A stretch of 64,000 nucleotides of DNA, taken from Blastococcus saxobsidens (GTDB taxonomy: Bacteria; Actinomycetota; Actinomycetes; Mycobacteriales; Geodermatophilaceae). The DNA is taken from NCBI RefSeq assembly GCF_010682065.1, contig NZ_JAAGWG010000016.1, positions 62,001 through 126,000 on the forward strand. The letters are read 5' to 3'. This document shows, in pieces, positions 16,609 to 26,000 of the stretch (position 1 is the first letter of the stretch; the number at the start of each line of letters is the position of its first letter). The notes beneath the pieces are model-generated. The model saw nothing but the letters and a program-made list of their open reading frames with translations, searched no databases and was not told the origin of the DNA. Position numbers and translations under genes: made by a program.

Positions 16609-18282
16609 ATGTCGCGGCTCGAGGGGGAACTGGTGCCGGAGAAGAGCTCCGGGGTGCCTGCGGCGACGTTGCTGGCCGCACTCCCGGACACGGTCGTCGT
16701 CGCCGACGCCCTGGGGCGGGTCACCTACGTGAACCCCGCGGTGACCCGACTGCTCGGATGCGAGCCGGCGGACCTGCTCGGCCGGAACCTCACCGAGATC
16801 ATGCCGCCGCGGTTCCGCACGGGGCACGGGAGCCACATCACCCGGTTCCTCACCACCGGCACCGGCGAGCTGGTCGGGCACACGACCCAGCTCCCCGCAC
16901 TGCACGCCGAGGGGCACGAGGTGTCGATCGACGTGACGCTGGCCGGCGTCCAGCCCGCTCCCGGGACACCCCCCGACCAGGCCTCGGTGGTGGGGGTGCT
17001 GCGCGACGCGAGCACCACCATCCTGCTCGAGCGGCAGCTGCAGGTGAGCCGCTACCTGGCGGCCACCCTGCGGGTGACCGCCGCACTCACCGAGGCCCCT
17101 GACGCCGACGTCGCCTTCCACCAGCTGCTGCCCATGCTCCGCACCGAGCTGGACTGGGACGCGGCCCTGCTGTGGCAGCCCGACGAGCGCGGACGGCTCG
17201 TGCACGCCGGCACCTGGACCACCGCTCCCGTCACGGCCCCCGCCCTGGCCGCCGACTCGGAAGGGCGCTCGTTCCGGCGCGGCGAGGGCCTGCCCGGACT
17301 GGCCTGGCAGCGGCGGGTGCCGGTGGTGGTCGAGAACCTCCAGTCCGACGACCGGGTGGTGCGTCGTGAGGCGGTGCGCGCGGACGGCCTGAGCACCGGG
17401 GTGGCCTTCCCCGTGCTGCGCGGGGGCGAGCTCCTCGCCGTCTGCGAGCTGTTCTCCGCCGAACCGAGGCCGGTGCCTCCCGAGCTGCTGGAGGTGCTCT
17501 CCCACGCCGGTCGGCAGATCGGCCAGTTCCTCGGCCGACTGCGGGCCGAGTCCGACGTCCGCGAGCTCGCCGACACCCTGCAGCGGAGCCTGCTGCCCTC
17601 CCATCTCCCGACCATCCCCGGCGTCCAGCTGGCCGCTCGGTACCGGCCCGGCGGCGACACCGCACTCGTCGGCGGGGACACCTACGACGTCATGCCGCTG
17701 CCCGACGGCCGGTGGATGGTGCTGATCGCCGACGTCTGCGGGACCGGCGCCGAGGCGGCCGCCGTCACCCGGCACACCGCCCGCGCGGCCGCGGCCTCGG
17801 GCAACCCGGCGGAGATCCTCGCGGCCGTCAACAGCGCTCTGCTGCACGAGCAGGGCCAGGCGCCGCTGCGCTTCGTCACGGCCTGCTGCCTGGTGCTGGA
17901 GCCGGTCCCCGACGGGCTCCGGGTGGACCTCAGCGTCGCCGGCCACCCGCTCCCGGTGCTGCGCAGCACCGCCGGCGAGACCTGCGAGGTCGGCGTCGCC
18001 GGCCGGCCGCTGGGCATCGACCCCGAGGTGACGTTCGACGGGTCCACCCTGGACCTGCCCGCGGGCTCCACGCTCGTGCTCTACACCGACGGGGTCACCG
18101 AGGCGCGGGACGACGCCGGGCACCAGTTCGGCGAGGACGCGCTGCTCCGGGTCGTCGCCGGCGCCCCTGTCGACGCCGAGGCGACGGTCGGGGCGGTGGC
18201 CGCGGCGGTGGAGCAGCAGCTGGTCGGATCGCGCCACGAGCACGACGACCTCGCCGTCCTGGCGCTCACCATCCTCCGCTGA
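16609..18282 (+). CDS. PAS-GAF-PP2C (SpoIIE-type) serine phosphatase
   Basis: A 557-residue cytoplasmic signalling phosphatase. PAS domain about 17-150 (LPDTVVVADALGRVTYVNPA), GAF about 170-310 (FRRGEGLPGLAWQRRVPVVV) and PP2C-type phosphatase about 345-557. Metal-binding aspartates are visible in GGDTYDVMPL, LIADVCGTG, LYTDGVTEAR and HEHDDLAVLAL. The family (RsbU/SpoIIE-like) usually dephosphorylates anti-anti-sigma factors; no such partner is encoded next to it. The ATG at 16609 is used, although a GTG-type start in the same frame is possible. Confidence 0.88.
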   Translation: MSRLEGELVPEKSSGVPAATLLAALPDTVVVADALGRVTYVNPAVTRLLGCEPADLLGRNLTEIMPPRFRTGHGSHITRFLTTGTGELVGHTTQLPALHAEGHEVSIDVTLAGVQPAPGTPPDQASVVGVLRDASTTILLERQLQVSRYLAATLRVTAALTEAPDADVAFHQLLPMLRTELDWDAALLWQPDERGRLVHAGTWTTAPVTAPALAADSEGRSFRRGEGLPGLAWQRRVPVVVENLQSDDRVVRREAVRADGLSTGVAFPVLRGGELLAVCELFSAEPRPVPPELLEVLSHAGRQIGQFLGRLRAESDVRELADTLQRSLLPSHLPTIPGVQLAARYRPGGDTALVGGDTYDVMPLPDGRWMVLIADVCGTGAEAAAVTRHTARAAAASGNPAEILAAVNSALLHEQGQAPLRFVTACCLVLEPVPDGLRVDLSVAGHPLPVLRSTAGETCEVGVAGRPLGIDPEVTFDGSTLDLPAGSTLVLYTDGVTEARDDAGHQFGEDALLRVVAGAPVDAEATVGAVAAAVEQQLVGSRHEHDDLAVLALTILR

Positions 18283-18295
18283 CTCCCGCGGGGAC

Positions 18296-18357
18296 GACAA
18301 GCTCGCTTGACATCGCCGCGGGTGTCAAGGATGCTTGTCCCGACAAGGACACTTGAC
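18296..18357. promoter_or_regulatory. Three XRE-operator-like inverted repeats
   Basis: The pattern G(A/T)CAAG-N4-CTTG(A/T)C occurs three times: 18296-18311 (loop ctcg), 18324-18339 (gatg) and 18342-18357 (gaca). The six hexamers are all exact matches. TTGACA at 18307-18312 with GATGCT at 18330-18335 could be an overlapped promoter. The array ends 14 bases before the XRE start codon, so autoregulation is likely. Confidence 0.75.
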
Positions 18358-18371
18358 ACGGCGAGGTGCCG

Positions 18372-18563
18372 ATGAAGAACGACGTGCGGGACCTCCGCAC
18401 CGCAGCGGGGCTCTCCCAGCGTGAGCTCGCCGACGTCCTGGACGTCTCCCGGCAGACGGTCAACTCGATCGAGACCGGCCGCTACGACCCCTCGCTGCCC
18501 CTCGCCATCGCCATCGCCCGGCACTTCCGCCGCCCTGTGGAGGAGATCTTCCATGTCGACTGA
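18372..18563 (+). CDS. Small XRE-family transcriptional regulator
   Basis: A 63-residue Cro/CI-type helix-turn-helix protein, essentially only the DNA-binding domain (LRTAAGLSQRELADVLDVSR, then QTVNSIETGRYDPSLPLAIA). It resembles the YozG-like group. ATG 18372 follows GAGG by five bases. It overlaps the next membrane-protein gene by 11 bases, so the two form one unit. Three inverted repeats directly upstream are the probable binding sites. Confidence 0.9.
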   Translation: MKNDVRDLRTAAGLSQRELADVLDVSRQTVNSIETGRYDPSLPLAIAIARHFRRPVEEIFHVD

Positions 18564-18981
18564 CCTGCGCCCCGGCCAGAAGAAGGCCCTCGCCATCGGG
18601 GTGGGCGTCGCCACCCTCACCCTGGCCCTCGTGCTCGGCCTGCTCCTCGTCGAGCACGGTCCCGGCAACATGGGCAAGGGCTTCCTGAGCGGCGCCGCCG
18701 TCGGCCTGGTCGGCGCCGCCGTCATGGTGTGGCGGGCGTCCGCCGGCAAGGGCCGGGCCACCACCTTCGAGCGCGCCTGGACCCAGACCGGCGACGAGCG
18801 GGACGACGCGGTGCTCACCCGGGCGCTGGCCGTCCTGGGCCTGCTGGCCTTCCCGCTGACCGGCGCCGCGACCGTGGCCATCGGCCTGGGCGCGACCGTC
18901 TACATGGTGCTGACGCTGCTGCTGGTCGCGCAGGCCGCCGTCGGGGCGGTCTCCTTCGTCGTCATCAACCGCCGGAGCTGA
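18553..18981 (+). CDS. Four-helix membrane protein paired with XRE regulator
   Basis: A 142-residue protein with four predicted membrane segments: about 12-32 (ALAIGVGVATLTLALVLGLL), 40-58, 90-112 and 116-136. Its central loop is charged (ERAWTQTGDERDDAVLTRAL). No function is recognised. Small XRE regulators followed by a short polytopic protein are a recurring arrangement in Gram-positive bacteria. The start ATG 18553 lies inside the regulator gene, so translation is coupled. Confidence 0.8.
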   Translation: MSTDLRPGQKKALAIGVGVATLTLALVLGLLLVEHGPGNMGKGFLSGAAVGLVGAAVMVWRASAGKGRATTFERAWTQTGDERDDAVLTRALAVLGLLAFPLTGAATVAIGLGATVYMVLTLLLVAQAAVGAVSFVVINRRS

Positions 18982-19024
18982 CGGGCTCACCGGACGGCGG
19001 CAGGTCCCGGACCGCGGCCTTCAC

Positions 19025-19030
19025 TACGGT
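19025..19030 (+). promoter_or_regulatory. -10 box of a probable leaderless transcript (CrtI-like gene)
   Basis: TACGGT ends six bases before GTG 19037, and no ribosome-binding site is needed or visible for a start at this distance. Confidence 0.45.
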
Positions 19031-19036
19031 GGAGCG

Positions 19037-20539
19037 GTGGCGCGGGTCGTGGTGGTGGGCGCCGGGCTCGGCGGGCTGTCGGCCGCGGCCAGGCTGGCCG
19101 CCCTCGGCCACGCCGTCACCGTGCTGGAGCAGGCGCCCGAGGTCGGCGGGAAGCTCGGCTGGTTCAGCCGCGACGGGCACTCCTTCGACACCGGGCCCAG
19201 CCTGGTCACCCTGCCGCAGGTGCAGCGCGACCTCTTCGCGGCCACCGGCGCCCGGCTCGAGGACGCCGTCGACCTGGTGCGGCTGGACCCGGCCGTCGGC
19301 TACCGCTTCGCCGACGGCACCGCGCTCTCGATGCCCGGCCGGCTCGACGCCGTCCCGGCGGCCCTCGACGACGCGCTGGGCGCCGGCGCCGGCCGGCAGT
19401 GGAGCGCCCTGCTCGACCGGGCCGCGGCCATGTGGCGGATCAGCGAGCAGCCGTTCCTCCGCACCCCGCTGGAGGGGGCCGCCACCCTCGCCCGGCTGGC
19501 CCGCCGGCCCGGCGACGTGCGGGCCATCGCCCCGTGGCAGTCGCTGCGCGGGCTGGGCGAGCAGTACCTGCGCCACCCCCACCTGCGCACCCTGCTCGAC
19601 CGCTACGCCACCTACTCCGGCTCCGATCCGCGACGCGCGCCCGCGGTGCTCGCCACCGTGCCCTACGCCGAGCAGGCGTTCGGCTCCTGGTACGTGCGTG
19701 GGGGCCTGCACCGGCTGGCCCTGGCCGTGCTCGAGCGGGCCGTCGCCCACGGCGCCGTCGTCCGGACCGGGTGCACCGTGGGCCGGGTGCTGCTGGACGG
19801 CGGGCGGGTCGCCGGCGTCGAGCTGACCGACGGCGAGCGGGTGGCCGCCGACGTCGTGGTCTCCGGCGTGGACGCCGCCGCCCTGCACACCGACCTGCTG
19901 CCCGACGACCGGCGGACCCGCACCGCCCGCCGCGACCTCGGCAGGGCCACGCCCTCGCTGTCGGGGTTCGTCCTGCTGCTCGCGCTGCGCGGCCGGACCC
20001 CGGGGCTCGCCCACCACACCGTGCTGTTCCCCGACGACTACGACGCCGAGTTCGACGCGGTGTTCGGGGCGGGCCGGCACGCGGGGCGGCCGGTGCCGGT
20101 TGCCGACCCCACCGTCTACGTCAGCGCGCCCGACGACCCCGCGCTGGTGCCCGACGGCGACAGCGAGTCGTGGTTCGTGCTGGTCAACGCCCCCCGGCAC
20201 GACCCGGGCGGCGGGGTGGACTGGAACTCCCCGGGCCTCGCCGAGCGGTACGCCGACCGCGTCCTGGAGGTGATGGCCGGTCGCGGCCACGACGTCCGCG
20301 ACCGGGTGCGCTGGCGGGTGGTGCGCACCCCGGCGGACCTGGCGCGGGACACCGGCAGCGTGGGCGGGTCGATCTACGGCACGTCGAGCAACGGCAGCCG
20401 GGCGGCCTTCCTGCGCCCGGCCAACGCCTCGAAGGTGCCGGGCCTGTTCCTCGTCGGCGGGTCCGCCCACCCCGGGGGCGGCCTGCCCCTGGTCGGACTC
20501 TCGGCGCAGATCGTGGCGGGGCTGGTCGGACCGGCCTGA
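19037..20539 (+). CDS. CrtI-like FAD-dependent phytoene desaturase family oxidoreductase
   Basis: A 500-residue flavoprotein. The N-terminal dinucleotide motif is VVVGAGLGGLSAAARLAALG, followed by LEQAPEVGGKLGWFSRDGHS and DTGPSLVTLPQV. The C-terminal FAD segment is GLFLVGGSAHPGGGLPLVGL. These are diagnostic for the CrtI/carotenoid-oxidoreductase superfamily. The role may be carotenoid desaturation or a later carotenoid modification, but no other carotenoid gene (crtB, crtE) is present here, so the substrate is uncertain. It is convergent with an unrecognised minus-strand gene. Confidence 0.82.
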   Translation: MARVVVVGAGLGGLSAAARLAALGHAVTVLEQAPEVGGKLGWFSRDGHSFDTGPSLVTLPQVQRDLFAATGARLEDAVDLVRLDPAVGYRFADGTALSMPGRLDAVPAALDDALGAGAGRQWSALLDRAAAMWRISEQPFLRTPLEGAATLARLARRPGDVRAIAPWQSLRGLGEQYLRHPHLRTLLDRYATYSGSDPRRAPAVLATVPYAEQAFGSWYVRGGLHRLALAVLERAVAHGAVVRTGCTVGRVLLDGGRVAGVELTDGERVAADVVVSGVDAAALHTDLLPDDRRTRTARRDLGRATPSLSGFVLLLALRGRTPGLAHHTVLFPDDYDAEFDAVFGAGRHAGRPVPVADPTVYVSAPDDPALVPDGDSESWFVLVNAPRHDPGGGVDWNSPGLAERYADRVLEVMAGRGHDVRDRVRWRVVRTPADLARDTGSVGGSIYGTSSNGSRAAFLRPANASKVPGLFLVGGSAHPGGGLPLVGLSAQIVAGLVGPA

Positions 20540-20561
20540 GCCCGGGCGGCCCGTCGCCCGC

Positions 20562-22028
20562 TCAGGCCCGCGCGGCCCCGTAGCCGAGCAGCGCCGCCAG
20601 CCCGAGCGCGCTGCGCGGGGCGTAGGCGGCCCGCCAGAGACCACCGTGCGCGGCCTCGTGGGCCTCGTCCTGCCACGGGTGCGCGTGCGTCGGCCCGCCG
20701 CCGGTGTGCAGGTCGTGCACCAGCAGGGCGGCCATCAGCACGTTGGCCGTCGCCGGCTCGAAGATCTCGACGCCGAAGCGGTGCGCGCCGGCGTAGGCCG
20801 CGGCCAGCGCCCGGTTCTTCACCACCGACCGGGTGCGCGTCGGCGGCGCCACGTTCATCGAGACCGTGCTGCCCGACGCGCGGGCCACCGTCGCCCGCCA
20901 CCGCTGCAGCCGCTTGGCCAGCGCGTAGTTGGGTCCCTGCTGGGCCACCAGGCTGTCGGCGATCCCCGGGTCGGCGCCGGGCAGGTACGCGCGGCGCAGC
21001 AGCCGCCCCCCGGACACCGTGCGCAGTGGCCGGCCGAGCAGCTTCGCCGTCCCGGACCGGGCGGCGTAGGCCCGCGCGGACTGCGCCACGGCCTCGGCGG
21101 GCACGGCGAAGACGTCGGTCGGTGTCGCGAGGAAGGCCAGGGCGACCTCGGGCCGCGCTGCGCTCAGCCGGACCGTCAGCGCGTCCACGGCCGTGGAGAC
21201 CCGGACGTTCGTGGCGCCGTCGGCGTAGACGTAGTTGCCCAGGACGGGCCGCCCCGGCAGGCCCGCGATCCAGTCGGCGACCGCCGGGACCTCGGCGATG
21301 AGATCACCGCCCGCACGGCGCGGATCGACCTCCGCACCCGGGCCGTCCGTGGGCACCAGCAGCGTCCCGGCTCCGGCCCGGGCGGTGTCGAGCACCCGTT
21401 CCCACAGCGGCGCGCGCGGCAGGTCGACCCCGGCGACGCGGGCACCCCAGCGCAGCAGCGCGGTCAGCGGCCCCATCTCCGCGCCGGCGCCGAGCACCAC
21501 GACGGTGCTGTCCGGCAGCGCGAGCCAGTCGGGGTTGGCCGCCACCGTCCGCACCGCCTCGGCGCAGGACGGCTCCACCACGCCGCGCTCGACCCAGCGG
21601 TCGAGCCGGCGCAGCAGCGCGTCGCCGCGCAGCCGGTCCCCGGAGAAGGGCAGCGAGAGCTCCCGCTCCGGCTCGGCGGTACCGGTCACCTCCACGGTGC
21701 GCAGCGTCCGCCCGGCGGGCGCCGTGGCCAGGGCCGCCAGCGCGGTCTCGCCGTCCGGCCCGGCGACCCGCATGCGGGCGTGCAGCGAGTCGAGCCCCGC
21801 CGCGGCGATGGAACGGGCCGCATCGGCCGACGGCAGCCCCGCCTCGACCAGCCGTCGGAAGTGGGTCAGGTAGCCCGCCCGCCAGTTCGTCTCCTGCTCC
21901 GCGGCCAGCGCGCCGGCCGCGTCGGCCGGGCGCAGCGCGTCCGCGACGACGGCGCGGCCCAGCGCGCCCGTGCTCCGCCGCCCGTCGGGCCCGGCGGGGA
22001 ACCGGACCCCGAGGTCGTCGTCAGCCAC
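20562..22028 (-). CDS. Conserved protein with Rossmann-like segment, function unknown
   Basis: A 488-residue soluble protein that I do not recognise. A nucleotide-binding-like strand-loop-helix occurs near residues 170-200 (STVVVLGAGAEMGPLTALLR, then VAGVDLPRAPLWERVL). Later conserved-looking segments include GNYVYADGATNVRVSTAVDA and GSTVSMNVAPPTRTRSVVKN. The C-terminus carries a His-rich loop (HTGGGPTHAHPWQDEAHEAA). No signal peptide or membrane helix is seen. An NAD(P)-dependent oxidoreductase is one possibility. It is convergent with the CrtI-like gene. Confidence 0.7.
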   Translation of the reverse strand: MADDDLGVRFPAGPDGRRSTGALGRAVVADALRPADAAGALAAEQETNWRAGYLTHFRRLVEAGLPSADAARSIAAAGLDSLHARMRVAGPDGETALAALATAPAGRTLRTVEVTGTAEPERELSLPFSGDRLRGDALLRRLDRWVERGVVEPSCAEAVRTVAANPDWLALPDSTVVVLGAGAEMGPLTALLRWGARVAGVDLPRAPLWERVLDTARAGAGTLLVPTDGPGAEVDPRRAGGDLIAEVPAVADWIAGLPGRPVLGNYVYADGATNVRVSTAVDALTVRLSAARPEVALAFLATPTDVFAVPAEAVAQSARAYAARSGTAKLLGRPLRTVSGGRLLRRAYLPGADPGIADSLVAQQGPNYALAKRLQRWRATVARASGSTVSMNVAPPTRTRSVVKNRALAAAYAGAHRFGVEIFEPATANVLMAALLVHDLHTGGGPTHAHPWQDEAHEAAHGGLWRAAYAPRSALGLAALLGYGAARA

Positions 22029-22100
22029 GGTCGATCACCACGACCACAGCATCTCTCGCGGCGGCGCATTCCGGCATTCCGGGAACGGCAGGGAACGACG

Positions 22101-22137
22101 CGGCCCCGGCGCCGGCGGGAGCCGACGGCCGGGGCCG
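22101..22137. terminator. Long-loop GC hairpin
   Basis: cggccccggc (22101-22110) pairs perfectly with gccggggccg (22128-22137) across a 17-base loop. It lies between the DUF3117 terminator and the 22028 gene start, and may be a second terminator or part of the leader of that gene. Confidence 0.35.
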
Positions 22138-22150
22138 TGTGTGTCGTGCG

Positions 22151-22175
22151 CGGGTCCGCCGGGGAGGCGGACCCG
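22151..22175 (-). terminator. Terminator hairpin of the DUF3117 gene
   Basis: A perfect 10-bp stem (cgggtccgcc at 22151-22160, ggcggacccg at 22166-22175) with a 5-base loop lies five bases beyond the stop of the minus-strand DUF3117 gene. Confidence 0.65.
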
Positions 22176-22179
22176 AGGG

Positions 22180-22347
22180 TCAGCTGGTCGCGCCCTTGAG
22201 GGCCTCGGACAGCGCCGCTGCCTCGTCGGGCGACAGCTCGACCACCAGGCGACCGCCGCCTTCCAGCGGAACCCGCATGACAAGGCCGCGCCCTTCCTTG
22301 GTGACCTCGAGGGGACCTTCACCCGTGCGCGGCTTCATGGCCGCCAT
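22180..22347 (-). CDS. DUF3117 family small protein (Rv1211-like)
   Basis: A 55-residue protein beginning MAAMKPRTGEGPLEVTKEGR and containing LVMRVPLEGGGRLVVELSPD and a C-terminal short helix. This is the near-invariant DUF3117 family of Actinobacteria, whose function is unknown. A strong ribosome-binding site (AAGGAGG) lies six bases before ATG 22347. It is next to tag, as in mycobacteria (Rv1210/Rv1211), although here both genes are separated from glgM by 15 kb. Confidence 0.9.
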   Translation of the reverse strand: MAAMKPRTGEGPLEVTKEGRGLVMRVPLEGGGRLVVELSPDEAAALSEALKGATS

Positions 22348-22473
22348 GCGTGCCTCCTTCGCCAGCCGCGCCCCTGCCTCGTGAACAGGCGCGCGGTGTC
22401 CGATGCTGTGAGCTCCGCAGCAATGATCCCGTATGACCGCGCTCCGTCCAACACGGGGCCTGTACGGGTGACA

Positions 22474-23028
22474 TCAGGGGCGCGCCCGGAAGCAGTCGGC
22501 GACGTGGTCGTCCACCATCCCGGTGGCCTGCATCAGCGCGTAGGCGGTGGTCGGCCCGACGAACACGAAGCCGCGGCGCTTGAGTTCCTTGGCCATCGCG
22601 ACCGACTCGGCACTGGTGGCCGGGACGTCGGCGAGCGTGGCGGGCCGGGGCCGCGACCCGTTCGGGGCGAAGGACCACAGCAGTTCCGACAGCCCGCCCG
22701 GGAGCGCCTGCGCGGCGCGGGCGTTACCGATCGCCGCCCGGATCTTGGCGCGGTTGCGCACGATCGCGGCGTCGGCCATCAGCCGCTCCTCGTCGGCCGG
22801 GGTGAACTCCGCGACCCCGTCGATCGCGAAGCCGGCGAACGCCGCCCGGAACGCCGGCCGCTTGCGCAGGATGGTGATCCAGGACAGCCCCGACTGGAAG
22901 GCCTCGAGGCAGAGCCGTTCGAAGAGCGCGTCGTCCCCGCGCAGGGGCACCCCCCACTCCTCGTCGTGGTACGTCACGTACTCGGGGGTGCTGGTCGCCC
23001 AGCCGCACCGCTGCCTGTCCGGCTCCAC
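22474..23028 (-). CDS. tag: DNA-3-methyladenine glycosylase I
   Basis: Tag removes 3-methyladenine from alkylated DNA. The 184-residue protein shows the family pattern: RCGWATSTPEYVTYHDEEWG with the zinc-binding Cys near the N-terminus, LFERLCLEAFQSGLSWITIL around the helix-hairpin-helix, and C-terminal FVFVGPTTAYALMQATGMVD followed by His-x-x-x-Cys (DHVADCF) of the zinc snap. ATG 23028. It precedes DUF3117 on the same strand with a 126-base gap. Confidence 0.95.
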   Translation of the reverse strand: MEPDRQRCGWATSTPEYVTYHDEEWGVPLRGDDALFERLCLEAFQSGLSWITILRKRPAFRAAFAGFAIDGVAEFTPADEERLMADAAIVRNRAKIRAAIGNARAAQALPGGLSELLWSFAPNGSRPRPATLADVPATSAESVAMAKELKRRGFVFVGPTTAYALMQATGMVDDHVADCFRARP

Positions 23029-23070
23029 CCGGCAGACGCTAGCGGCGGCCGCCGACAGCTCCTGCGCGGA

Positions 23071-26000
23071 TCAGCCCAGCGGGGAGGAGACGACCCCGGT
23101 CCCGAGGTCCTTGAGGTAGAGGTCGCGGAGGCGGTTGGTGTCGGCCGACACCAGCGCCTGCGACGTCGTCACCACGACGCGGTCGGCGGTGAGCGCGGTC
23201 AGCCGGCCGTACTCCGAGGACATGACCGAGCCGATCGGCCCACCGGTGACGCGACCGTCGGCGTCGGTGGTCACGTGCACGAGCGGGCCGGCGACCCCGC
23301 CGGCCAGGTCGCGCCGGTAGTGGTCGGTGTGCCCGTTGGTGTCCGCGGGCAGCTGGCCCGACGCGGTGGCGAAGAAGGCGTGGCGGCCGGTGGGGTCCAG
23401 CTCGACCTGGTGCTCCCAGACGGTCTGCTGGCCGTTGCCCAGCGGGAGGACCGCGCGCGTCGTGAGGTCGATCCGGTACGCCAGACCGGTGCTGCCGGCG
23501 GCCCCCGGGGTGGACGTGGCGATCCGGGACGCCGTCACCAGCGCGACGTACCGGCCGTCGTCGCTGATGGCGATGTCACCGGCGTCCCGGAAGACGCCGA
23601 ACTGCACCGCTCCCCCGGGCCGGGGGACCGCGGAGACGACCACCAGCTCACCGGCCCCCGCGCCGGAGAGGGTCTTGCGGTGGAGCAGCACGGTGCCGTC
23701 GGGCGCCGCGGCGGGGAAGAGCGCGAAGCGGCCGTCCGGCGTGATCTCCAGGGCCGGCCCGGTGGCCGCACCGAGGTCGCCGCCGGCCGTCGTCGTCGAG
23801 ACCCGGGTGACGACGCCGGTGGAGAGCCGCTTGGCGAAGAGGTCGGTGCGCCCGTTGGTGTCCCCGGCGACGAGGTCGCTGCGGTCGGAGTAGAAGAGCA
23901 CGAGGTCGCCGTCCGCGGAGAGCGCCACCGGCGGGCTCGTCGCGTACACCGAGCTGCCGGGATGGAGCACCGCGCCCGCGGTCGTGCCGTGCGCCCGGCC
24001 GCCGGCGGGCACGCTCACCAGCGACCAGGTCGCGCTCGCGGTGTCGTACCGGTAGACGTCGGGCTGCCCGTTGGTGTCGCCCGGGACGAGGGCGGCCCGC
24101 GTGGCCAGGGCGATGGTCCGGCCGTCGGCGCTGATCGCCGGGGCGCTGGTGTTCGTCGGGTCGGTGGCGCCGGACGCCGCCGCCGGCAGCGGCGCGAGGC
24201 GCCGGGCGGTGCCGGCCGTCCGGTCGAGCAGGTGGAGCTCGTAGGCGGTGTTGGTGTCCGCCGCCTCCAGCCGGGCGGCGGTGCCGACGACGACGTACCG
24301 CCCGTCGGCGCTGACCGCGAGCCCACCGCTCTCGCCCGCACCCTGGACCGGCACCGCCGGCGAGGCGGGCACCACGGTCGCGGCCGTCGACGGGGCGGAG
24401 ACGTTGCCCCCGGCGTCCACGGCCACCACGGTGAACCGGTACGTCGTGCCGTTGACCAGCCCCGGGACGGCGACCTGGGTGGTCGGTGCGTCGACGGTGG
24501 CCGCGACCGTGCCGTCCTGGCGGAGCACCCGGTGGCCGACGACGTCGGGATCGGCCGGCGCCGTCCAGGCGAGGACTGCCCGGCGGTCGCCCGGGGTCGC
24601 GGTGAGGTCGGTGGGCGCGGCGGGTGCCATGTCCCGCGGGGTCGCAGCCGCCGTCGCCGAGGTGGCCGACCGGTTGCCGTGCCCGTCGACGGCGACGAGC
24701 GAGTAGCTGTAGGTCACGTCGTTGGTCCGCCCGGTGTCGGTCCACGCCGTGCCGGTCACGGTGGCGACCTCCACGCCGTCGCGCAGCACCCGGTAGCCCG
24801 CCACGTCCGGCTCGCCGTTCGCCGTCCAGCCGAGCACGACCTGGCGCTCCCCCGCCTCGGCGACCAGTCCGCTCGGCGCGGCTGGGGGCGTCAGGTCGGT
24901 GGGGGTGGCCGGCACGGCGGGACCCGCCGGTGACCGGTTGCCGCTGTCGTCCACGGCGACCAGCGAGAAGCGGTAGGTGACGTCGTTGACCAGCCCGGTG
25001 ACGACGTGGGTGGTGCCTGTCACGGTGGCGATCTCCACGCCGTCGCGCAGCACCCGGTAGCTCGCCAGGTCCCGTTCGCCGTTGGCCGCCCACGTCAGGG
25101 TGACCCGGGAGTCGCCGCGGGTCGCGACGAGCCCGGTGGGGGCGACCGGTGCTGTCACGTCGGTCCGCGAGGTCACCGGAGCGCTGGGCACCGACCGGTT
25201 GCCGTGCGTGTCGACGGCGACGAGGGTGTAGCCGCTGCCCGCCCGGCCCGAGGCGTCCCGGTGGGAGGTCCCGGTCACGGTGGCGATCTCCACGCCGTCG
25301 CGCAGCACCCGGTAGCTCGCCAGGTCGGGCTCGCCGTTCGCCGTCCAGCTGAGCAGGTTGTCCCCCGCGGGACGGTCCACGGACAGGCCCGTGGGCGTCG
25401 CCGGTGCGGTGAGGTCGGTGGGGGTCGCCGACACCTCGGCCGACCGGGCCGACCGGTTGCCGGAGGTGTCCACCGCGACCAGCGAGAAGGCGTAGGCGGT
25501 GTCGTTGACCAGACCGGTGACGTCGTGGGCGGGACCGGTCACCGAGGCGATCTGCACGCCGTCGCGGAACACCAGGTAGCCGGCGAGGTCGGGCTCCCCG
25601 TTCGCCGACCAGGTCAGGGCGACCCGGCCGTCCCCGCGGGTCGCCGCCAGACCGGTCGGCACGGCGGGGGGCGTCGTGTCGAGCGGCGTCGCGGACACCA
25701 CCGCGGAGGCCGCCGAGCGGTTGCCGTGGCCGTCCACCGCGAGCACCGCGTAGCCGTACGTGCGGCCACTGAGCAGACCGGTGTCGGTGTGCGTGGTGCC
25801 GGGAACCGTGGCGAGCTCCACGCCGTCACGCAGCAGCAGGTAGCCGGCCACGTCGGCGTCGGCGACGGGCGACCAGGACAGCGCCACCTCGCGGTCGCCC
25901 GGCGTGGCCGTGAGGCCGGTCGGGGTCGCCGGGGCGCCGAGGTCCGTCGGCGTCGCGGGCACCGCCGACGAGGACACCGAGACGTTCCCGTGGGCGTCGA

